In this document: positions 56,150-64,000 of the stretch, piece by piece | How the letters are laid out: every line of letters starts with the position of its first letter | How positions within the stretch are numbered: position 1 is the first letter of the stretch | Assembly (NCBI GenBank): GCA_963691705.1 | Contig: OY829540.1 | Location: forward strand, 42,258,158-42,322,157 | Length of the DNA: 64,000 nucleotides | Origin: Viola odorata | Taxonomy: Eukaryota > Streptophyta > Magnoliopsida > Malpighiales > Violaceae | Direction: 5' to 3' | The notes under the pieces: generated by a model | Databases searched by the model: none | What the model was told of the DNA's origin: nothing | The model's input: the letters and a program-made list of their open reading frames with translations, nothing else | Translations under genes and position numbers: made by a program

Positions 56150-56180
56150 CCTTTTCTAAACACGCTTAAAACACAAACGC

Positions 56181-57738
56181 TCAACACTTACTAAAATCAA
56201 CAACCTCTTTTCCAAAGCGAGCCACGTCAAAATAGCGCAGCGATTCCTCATTGACGTTCTCTGTTAACGACATGGTTTTGCCCAACTCCCAGATGTCTCC
56301 TACTAAGATAGTCGCGTCCAGCGCCTTGTTCACTTGTCTAATGTCCTCATCGTCCACCCGAACTCTGCTAGATAGAGATCCCGTCTCAGATTTCTTCGTC
56401 ACCAAACTGCCTAAGGTCCCTACAATTTTCTTCATTTTCCCTCTTCTAACCGTGACTAACGAACCAAAAGGGATATTGACCCTCTCGGTCCTAGATGACA
56501 TCTCCTCCACAATCTCTATGTTTCTATTGAAACCTGTCAAGTTCTCTCCCTCTTGGTCCGCCTTCAGACATCCCATGTCCACTTCTTCCTCATCTTCCTT
56601 ACTCTCCTCCCCCTCTTTCAAATCCACCCCGATCATCCAGTCTAGATTTGAGATAGCTCCTTGTAATGGTTCTTCGTGGCAAGATACCTTGTAAACAATC
56701 CCCTTTAAGCTTACCATGATCTCCCTATAAACGTGTGTGCTACTAGTGGAAATAAGAATTCGTCCTACGTCAAGTCTTTTCCTAACCAACGTGTGTTCGT
56801 CCACAGCGACTAGACCTCCCAGCTTACTTCCAATAAGATCAAAAGTAGATTATCCCCACGCTTCTATTGGAATCCCAACACAACCGACCCTCATCCACCT
56901 TTGCCTCATTCCATCGCATGACCTTAATAAATAATTCATTGGTCGCAGCATTTGTCTCGTTTAAGGGTTTTTCCATATGACTTTTACTTTCAAACTCTAG
57001 TAGCACTAGACCTCGCCCCATCACCCGAGTTTCATAAATCCATCCCACCTCCAAAACCAATTCCTGTATCTCAGGAATAACTTCTATACGTTTAAGCGCG
57101 ACAATGGCACTCTTTTCTAACCAAATCTCGTTTTATTCTGGAATGGTTAACTCGATGACTTCCTTATCGTCAACCATGATCTCAGCAGCCAGTTTAAATG
57201 GTGGCTCTACCACCTCCTTATACGTTCTCCTCCCCCCTACTGATCTCGTCTTACCTGAATTTTCCAGAGACATATGCACTTCCACCTGTTTGGGTTGTTC
57301 CTTTCGCCTCCCATGTTTCCCAATTTTACAATGAATTTCCGATGCTCCTATAAGTTGGTGGTCTAACGCATATTCCATCTCTCTAGGGTTATCAATCCCA
57401 TCAAAGCGAATAAAGCCAAATCTTTTACCTGCCAGGTTTCAACGCACAGGGATGTAGATATCTTTAAGGGCTCCAAAACGCGGTAAGTCCCATCTCCTTG
57501 TGGTTAGCCGCTCCAGAGTCTTGTGGTCCACATATTGAGGTAGATTCTCGACGTAAAATGTAACCACGTTGGCATTCCCTTCTCCATACTGATACGAAGG
57601 CCGAGACAGAGGCCTCATGCCCTCACGACCACTTGAACCCATAAAACTAGAGACGGAGGAAGGAAATAAGAGGTTTGATTTCACCCCGACCACAATGGGC
57701 GTATCGGTGTTTGGTTTCTCTCCGGCAGCAGTGGGCAC
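56181..57738 (-). pseudogene. LINE ORF1 protein with RRM and DUF4283-like regions
   Basis: RNA-binding ORF1 of plant L1 elements. RNP2 is TFYVENLPQYV near 57560 and RNP1 is KRFGFIRF near 57415, with a TGA (57439) between them. A second region (about 57060-56840; ELFIKVMRWNEAKVDEGRL) and the following DVGRILISTSS resemble the DUF4283-containing ORF1 of plant LINEs. An acidic C-terminal part follows. Stops at 57439, 57133 and 56839 and a frameshift near 56820 inactivate it. No zinc knuckle was seen. Confidence 0.65.
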
Positions 57739-57800
57739 GCCGGAGGAGCAAAGCCTAGCCAGGCGGCGACTAGGTTTCGCGGAGGTCTGCTTGTCTAACT

Positions 57801-60090
57801 TTTAGGAATGACACTCTTAGTTAAAGGCATCGATCATACCATCCTAACTCATAAGTGAGGACATTTGTTGCTCTTTTAGTGTGCTCAAGAGAACAATCAA
57901 CAAAAGTCGAAGCAAGTCTAGCAACATCTTCCAACACCATCTGATGGTTGCCGAAACTGTAAAAAATAAGTTAATACAATTAACCATGCAACAATTAATT
58001 AAAATTGTAGCTAGTGGCAAAAAGATCATTCCTTAGAGATTTCAGGACATTTTTAATTCTTTGAAATGACGAATAATGTAACAATGGTAAATACCAATAA
58101 TGGGGGTGGTGTGTTGCAATTAATTATGAAAAAAAGAGAAAATAAAAACAGTAAATGGGAGATGGTTGATGAACTCGGTAATAAGGAATTCCTAGTAAAG
58201 ACTCATTTCGGACCATGATTCATACAAATTGATCATCGATGCAATTATTTTCAAAATCAATTTTCATAGAAAGGCTATAGAAATCAAGTTCACTTAGATT
58301 TCTTACTCTCCTCCTACTCAAGATTCCTAAAGAAACACTCTATTAAGAACCCCTAATCTGTTTAATAACCCTAATAGATACTCTATAGGATTTAATTAAG
58401 TAATTGATAAAATGCAGGGAGAGACCTTTCTCAGGCCTGGGAGAGAGTCGACTCTACTCTTATAAACCAAATTCTACTATTTTTCTAATTAACCCACAAG
58501 CTAATCAGTCGCCTTCAAATTCCTATCAACAATGTAGACTCCAAAGTTTCTAGGAAAGACTGTATCTATTCAATTCCTAATCTAACTTGATCATGCTTAA
58601 ACGAAACATGAATAAATCTGACATTCAATTAAAAAGAGTAGAAATACGAAATTGGAATTTATAAAGCATTGTTTTGATCTCACAATTGATGAACCATGGC
58701 CCTAGAGTCTTTACCAAGAATAAAAATTCTAGCCTATAACAGACATAATGAAATCAATGATATAAAGAAATGTGCATGAACTGAATTGAAATTAAAATAA
58801 GAATAAGAATAAAGAATGTAGCAATGGCAGAAAGTCGGCACGAGGAAGAAGAGACCGCCCTCTTTCTTCCCAACTGCACTCTATAAAGCTAGAGAAAATA
58901 TCTCGTTGTCCTTATCTCCAAAATAAAATATAAAATAGATTGTTTATCTCTTAAGATCATGGTAAAGGTTCAAATTCAACAGAGGAGTTCACTAGTTGTC
59001 CAACTCGTCAGAGGCGTCCTTCTAGAAGTAAGCAGCCAGCTCAAATGCGTCTTCAGTCCACGGCCCAAGCCCATCTCTTTATTTTTGGTTTTTACTGAAC
59101 TGTCCTGGGCTCTTTTCATCCTTCACCATCTTTTGTTCTAAACAGTGGTTTTTCTATTCCTTTTCTTCTTTTTAGTTCTATAATCTGTTTTCTGCAAATA
59201 GGAATTGAAAGCACCCACAATCAGCAGTATCATCAATAAAAATAGCAAAAATGGATGATGAATAATGACAATTTTAGCACCCAATCACCATCCTTGCATA
59301 AGTCAAAGGAAGATTCTAAAAGCCAAAGCCAACACATAAGAGAGACAATCAAATTCGAGGACAATCCTCTCCAACCTCCACTGGGAGGCTTGTGTTAAGG
59401 CATCATGCATAGTTAAATCCTTAGTCGTGTTTACACCAGTCCAGTGTCGAAGATGAATAACACCCGCAAACAAGAATGACCTAGAGGAGTCCCTCGCAAT
59501 GAAACCTAACATTGACCTAGTAACCCCAATAGTCGCATCTGTATTATTCATAACCAGTTTCTCACCCTTAATTATCACAGTTTGAGGAGTTTCTTCGACC
59601 TTGTAGAATGCCTTATTATTCTTCGACAACCATAGAGTATAGAAATAAATTGCTCGTACTCAGTCTTCTCCAGAGCAAGTCTAGTCGAAGCTAACCAGTC
59701 CACCGCGGAACCTCTAATCGCCATTAGGGACTTTCCATAGAAGCTTAATCGAGACCAGACCGGACCTATGAAGCGAAAGTGCAGATAACCAAAAGATGTG
59801 AAATCGACCCAGTCTCGACATTACAACAAGGGCAACTAGGATCCATCTGCATATCCCGCCTAACCAAGTTGTCCCACGTGAGAAATGAATCATTCTCCAA
59901 GGCCCACATTAAATTTTTAAACTTTGGAGGTATATAAACAAGATCCATAAGTGTTTCCACCAACCTTTCTAGAAATCTGAGCCGTGACAGCAGATTCGAG
60001 AAAGGTTAAATTATGGTACCAACTCCACATTGAGTAACCTCCTTTGGACGTAACCCTCCACACCAAAGACTTAGTTTAGATCACAAGGTG
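57801..60090 (-). mobile_element. LINE 3' fragment with RNase H, split by a solo LTR
   Basis: Pieces 60090-59288 and 57941 to about 57830 are one LINE. The right piece has zf-RVT (DPSCPCCNVETGSISHLLVIC near 59830-59770) and RNase H (NNTDATIGVTRSMLGFIARD near 59545-59490). The left piece continues at VLEDVARLASTF. Removing the LTR and one copy of its duplication restores a reading that parallels the LINE at 61.3-63.1 kb. It has several stops. Confidence 0.75.
57942..59287 (-). repeat. Solo LTR inside the LINE RNase H region
   Basis: On the minus strand it starts TGATTGGGTGCTAAAATTG and ends GGCAACCATCA, 1346 bp. It is flanked on both sides by GATGG (plus-strand CCATC at 57937-57941 and 59288-59292). 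No internal retroelement gene is present and the family is not recognised. LINE coding similarity is continuous across the empty site. Confidence 0.75.
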
Positions 60091-60175
60091 AGGGTGAATT
60101 AGGAAAAAAATAATAAATATATTTGATCTTCTCAACATGATAAATTAAATTCTCAAAATAGACTAATATATATAA

Positions 60176-60591
60176 GGAGTGCTAAATACCTTCTCTTTAT
60201 TATCTTTTTTTTCATCTTTCTTTTTATTATAGTGACATGTGTCCATATCTAATAAAAAAACTTATAACCTGTTGAATAGATTTTATGTCAAAATAATATT
60301 TTTAGTTTTTTCCTTATAATTTATTAATTAATAAGAAGTCCGAAATTTTTAATTTTTAATCAAGAATTTTTTTAAGAAGAATTTCCTACAATTACATGTA
60401 TTCTAAATATTGATGTAAAAAGAGATAAAAATAAATTATTGAAAAAATGAGAGAAAAAAATAAGTCACCAATAAGTTTCTTTTTTATAGGCGGGGTGGGA
60501 TATGAACAAGTTACAAGTTTCTTACTTATTGGATAAGAAACACATGTTATCATAATAGAGAGAAGCCAAAAGATGAGGTATTTAGCATTCC
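60176..60591. mobile_element. Terminal-inverted-repeat MITE, 416 bp
   Basis: GGAGTGCTAAATACCTTCTC and its inverse, which reads GGAATGCTAAATACCTCATC, form the ends, with further pairing inside (GACATGTGT and ACACATGTTATC). Flanks are ATATATATA-rich on both sides, possibly a 9-bp duplication as in Mutator-type MITEs, but low complexity prevents proof. A B-box-like GTTCATATCCCACC lies on the minus strand near 60495. Confidence 0.6.
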
Positions 60592-60631
60592 TCTATATAT
60601 ATTATGAGATGGAGTAGTAAATTAAGTGTAC

Positions 60632-60705
60632 ATGAGCTTGTAGCTCAATTGGTTAGTGCATGTCATCTTATGACATGGGTTATGGTTTCAATCTCTGATA
60701 TTGTA
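60632..60705 (+). other. tRNA-derived sequence, possibly a SINE head
   Basis: GTAGCTCAATTGGTTAG is a sound A box, ATGTCATCTTATGACAT forms a perfect anticodon arm with a CTT loop triplet, and GGTTTCAATCTC is a B box. The D-stem has one mismatch, one position is missing and the acceptor arms do not pair, so it is not a working tRNA. Confidence 0.45.
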
Positions 60706-61171
60706 ATGATAATTAATAATATAATTATTTTTGTAAGAAATAGTATATTAAGTTTTCCTTTTGAAGTTACGAACTATAATATGTATACTATTAGGACATA
60801 TTTTGACTAACTATTAAGGTCAGCTCATTTTAAAGTGTGTATCTTTAATAACTGTAATTTATCTTTCAAAAAGTTACACTTACTTTTAAAAAGTTATACT
60901 TTTAATAGAAAAGAATAACAATTTATGTAAGTTTTAACTTTTTTTTACTAATTATTTTTTTATACTAATATAAAATGAGTACAATAATTATGTTAGGTGA
61001 AAAGAAAACATCAAATACATCAACTTGCAACATGCTAAAAAAGATTCAACACAAGTCATAAATCTTTCCTAGTACAAATGTAATTTTTTGAAAGTTTAAT
61101 TACTTATTAAAGATACATTTTATAGAGTCGGTTGGTTGTTGGAGTCAGTCAAACTTTATCCTAAAAAAATA
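60706..61171. other. AT-rich spacer
   Basis: No gene or repeat that I can delimit. Confidence 0.35.
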
Positions 61172-63220
61172 CTTCTTTCGTTCTCAATTGTCTGTCGCTT
61201 TGGAAAGCTTAAGAAACTCCAAATTATTTATCTTATTTGTATTTCCTAGGTAAAAAGAATATTTTTTTACTTAGATGGCTTTACTTTTTCTTTTTTTTCT
61301 TTTTTTTTGAAAGGAAAATAGAATAGGATTAACTCATATCTGCAAGTACAAAAGGTGTGATCGTCTCGGAGCATTCCCCTATCCATACATTTCCTAAACC
61401 GAAAATCAAAGCCAATTGGCCAAACTCGTGCGCTGGGATATTCGTGGACCGTCTTGTATGCATAAGGAGCAACTATAGAAAGTAGAAGCCAAGCGTGCCA
61501 CCTCCTCTAGCACCAATCTCACATAGCTTAACGGGAAATCTTCATTGGTCAGGGTTAGGATATTCTGTAAGCAGTCAGACTCAACTATAATCTTGTCACA
61601 CCCTCATTGGCAAGCCTGCATTATAGTGTCTCTTAGCGCTAGTGACTCCGCTGTTTGCACCTCAGTTCTATGCGGAAGGTAAATTGCTCCTGAAAATACC
61701 GTCTCACCCCTCGCATCTCGGGCTATAAATCCCAAGCTAATTCTTGTAGCCCCTATCGCTGCATCCGTATCCACCTCTACCACTCCTGTATTGGGAGGCT
61801 GCCATTTCGGACACCATGCCTCCTTGAAATCAGGTTGGGTAATAGGGCAGCGGGTCTGTACTGCGGACACCATGCCTCCTTGAAATCAGACAACAATTTG
61901 CCACCTCGAATAACTACCTCTTGGATTGATTCATCGCACTGGCGGAAGATCCTGTTATTCCTCGATGTCCATAGAGACCAAAGGAAGGAGATGAGCTGCT
62001 CTATATCCAATTCATCTAATGATGTCTTTAGCCCTGCTAGCCAATCCACCCAATTGTGTCCTTGTAGCCCTGGAATCCTATCCCAGAAAGCAAACTTTCT
62101 CCACACCCCCCTTGCAAACGAGCAAGACAACAACAGATGTGGAGTCGATTCAACCTCCTCATTGCAACAAGGACACACTGGGTCCACCAATACACCTCTC
62201 CTCCCTAGGTTTACTCTGGTTGGGAGAGAACCACTACTCAGCCTCCATATGAAGTTTTTAAACTTTGGAGGGATAGATAACCCCCACAAGAATTTCCACC
62301 AACCTCTACTGGAGTCCGGGAACTCGTGCGATGTTATCGATGTTAGGCAATGGTATCCACTTCAGACTGAATACTTCCCATTTTTAGTTCCTTTCCACAC
62401 AAGAGTGTCATTCGCCTCACTCCGACTAAGCGGTAGGCTTAATATTGTTGATATTTCCTATGGTAGAAAGAGTTGCTCTACTAGGTCAGTCTTCCAGCAC
62501 CATCGTTCTCTATCAATAAGCTCAGCCATTGTTACCTCCTCGTCGAGGCCCGTAACCGGCGCTGAGATCATCCCATTCGCAACTGATGGAAGCCACAGAA
62601 CTTTCCATATCCGTATTCGTTCGTCATTCCCTACCCTCCAGAAGCATCCTTTATGGAGCACAGCTCTTCCTGCCAGAGTGCTACGCCAGACGTAACTAGG
62701 GCGAGAGCCCATATCTGCCTCCAGGAAATCTGAGTGGGGAAAGTATCGGGCTTTCCAGATTTGGGAGAGCAAAGAGTTTGGGTGTTTATGCAGTCGCTAT
62801 CCTTGTTTGGCTAGAAGTGCAAGATTAAATTCTCTGACTTTCCTAAACCTCAATCCTCCCACCTCCTTAGATCTACAGAGCTTTTCCTAAGACACCCAGT
62901 GCATCTTACGCTCCTCAGAATTCTCCCCCGCCCCCACCAGAATCTTCTTGTCGCATTTTCCATGTCCTCATAGATGGAGATTGGGATCTCAAAATAACTC
63001 ATCATATACGTTGGAATGGACTGGATGATCGATTTAATCAGAACTTCTCGCCCTGTCTGAGATAACTTTTTCTCTTTCCACCTCCTTAATTTTTTGCAAC
63101 TCCTATCCCGTATCGATGCGAACATTCATTTCTTAGCGCGACCAAAAAGAATGGGTAGTTTTAAAAGAATTACGGAGATAATTTTAAATAAAAAAAACTC
63201 TGAATTGAAAGTGGAAGGAG
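61172..63220. mobile_element. Stowaway-like MITE interrupted by a LINE
   Basis: CTTCTTTCGTTCTCAATTG at 61172 and, inverted, CTCCTTCCACTTTCAATTC ending at 63220 look like diverged Stowaway ends, and both are flanked by TA. The interior is occupied by the LINE 3' fragment. The original MITE would be about 200 bp. It rests on short terminal similarity only. Confidence 0.45.
61285..63135 (-). pseudogene. LINE 3' fragment: RT end, zf-RVT and RNase H
   Basis: Minus strand: RT end (63125-62850; SQTGREVLIKSIIQSIPTYM), a middle region (62772-62458; YVWRSTLAGRAVLHKG), zf-RVT (62289-62110; DPVCPCCNEEVESTPHLLLSC), then RNase H (from VEVDTDAAIG near 61780) ending with VLEEVARLASTF near 61500. A poly(T) at 61286-61310 marks the 3' end, and the 5' end is truncated near 63135. 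Frameshifts lie between the pieces, and about 56 bp around GGACACCATGCCTCCTTGAA is tandemly duplicated (61810 and 61866). Confidence 0.8.
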
Positions 63221-63230
63221 TATAGTTTTC

Positions 63231-64000
63231 TAGTAGGAAGAAGGGATTTATAGATATAGAAATCAACCGGATTGTTTGGAAAGAATTTAAAACCAAACAA
63301 AGCGACACAAACGTTTCAACAAAACCTTTTTTTTATAATAAAACATTTTAACAACCTTTGTAGCTAAGGACAAAATCTTTGCGTAACTTCAACCACTTGT
63401 CCCCTTTTGACTGGACAGTTGTAGCCTAATAAATTATTAATGTCTTGTGTTCAAATTTGAGTGTAGTAACTGTTTTAAAATTTTTGATGTATTACTTAAA
63501 TCAATTTTTAGGTATTAATACAATGAGATTAGTCTGATTCGAAAAAAAATTCAGAATACTTTAAAAAAAAAAAAAAAACCTGTTTTTTTCTTTCTCCTTT
63601 CAATTACCCAATTTGCTCCCACCCCATTACATGGTTCAAAACCCAAATTATGCACCACAAGTGAAAAATGTTTTTACCACCGAACCACGCGACCATGCAT
63701 ATATTTCATTGGTATATTTGGACCACTTTGTGCGCATTAATTATTTTAATATGCATTATATATATATCGATTATATAAGGTTGGTTAAATTATGTTAATT
63801 ATAAATAATGTAATAGAGCTATGACTTTTAAATTTAAAATGAATTATTAAATTATGTTTATATAATAATAAAGTTGTTATGTTGAAAAATACGGAACTAA
63901 ATTAATCATTTAGAGATTTGATTATAAATCTTTTATAAATATTGGAATAAGATTAATCAATTAGGGGTTTTATTGCCTAAACCTTTAGTGAACAGAGATT
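63231..64000. other. AT-rich intergenic DNA
   Basis: No open frame, RNA gene or bounded repeat recognised; a T/A-rich run at 63540-63600 is low complexity. Confidence 0.4.

Larger units (their letters stand above)
55703..57800 (-). mobile_element. LINE 5' part: ORF1 and start of endonuclease
   Basis: Minus strand: ORF1 (57738-56181) followed by the AP-type endonuclease start (56149-55703). RT is absent. It faces the LINE 3' end at 41079-41683 across the Athila element and on the same strand, so both probably come from one LINE. Confidence 0.75.

Noticed and set aside
57800..59963. Host gene with an intron between RNase H-like exons
   Set aside because: The supposed intron has LTR ends and a 5-bp GATGG duplication, and the coding parts match a nearby LINE.
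61835..62695. 286-codon plus-strand open frame
   Set aside because: Antisense to LINE zf-RVT sequence that has clear motifs on the minus strand.

Overview
This is a stretch of plant nuclear DNA, probably from a eudicot. It is built almost entirely of transposable elements. The indicators are Ty3/gypsy elements of the Tat/Ogre, Athila and Reina-like lineages, L1-like LINEs whose ORF1 carries an RRM and whose 3' end carries an RNase H domain, a hAT-type element family with 8-bp target duplications, Stowaway-type MITEs, a plant mariner transposase remnant, a GT-AG intron inside a retroelement, and one intact-looking plant membrane-protein gene (27910-29010, minus). No bacterial-style operons, rRNA genes or CRISPR arrays are present. 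The species cannot be named from the sequence.

Left block (1-23.7 kb): a nested stack. Tat-type element A (minus, 1-5172; 5' LTR at its right end, pol open to the window edge) sits inside the integrase gene of Ogre-like element B (minus, 5173 to about 13.2 kb). B abuts Ogre-like element C (plus, about 13285-21168). C keeps the end of its integrase gene, a long 3' region and a 2.25-kb 3' LTR, and it lies inside a plus-strand LINE (21169-22830). The LINE is followed by a CACTA-like end (to about 23679), which abuts a broken paralogue of the membrane-protein gene. The 3' region of C is the most unusual part of the window. It holds a decayed fragment resembling the largest subunit of plant RNA polymerase IV/V (about 14200-15105) and then four unrelated tandem-repeat arrays (16.0-18.5 kb).

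Middle block (23.7-41 kb): AT-rich DNA with the only convincing host gene, its truncated paralogue at 23.7-25.1 kb, and a duplicated upstream segment (25.2-25.7 kb matching 34.7-35.3 kb). Two members of one hAT-type non-autonomous family (23997-24959 and 29283-30596) have perfect 8-bp target duplications and carry different tRNA-like sequences. Also here are a 5'-truncated Reina-like element with an intact 905-codon pol (30709-34676), a long-inverted-repeat element holding an Athila-type LTR (35437-38210), a Stowaway MITE and a mariner transposase pseudogene.

Right block (41-64 kb): a nearly full-length Athila-type element (plus, 41684-55702) with LTRs, primer site, gag-pol frame and a third ORF in the env position. 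All of its coding damage is in-frame stop codons, with no frameshifts. A solo LTR of the element-C family (48581-51018) sits in its pol with a perfect 5-bp duplication. The Athila element splits a minus-strand LINE (41079-41683 and 55703-57800). Another LINE fragment is split by a second solo LTR (57942-59287), and a third LINE 3' fragment (about 61285-63135) lies inside a MITE. The rest is AT-rich spacer.

The genes do not form a pathway. The retroelement genes encode the usual Gag, protease, reverse transcriptase, RNase H and integrase, and nearly all are inactivated. Only the pol frames of element A (partial) and of the Reina-like element read cleanly. Positions and family assignments come from reading by eye; no database search was run.
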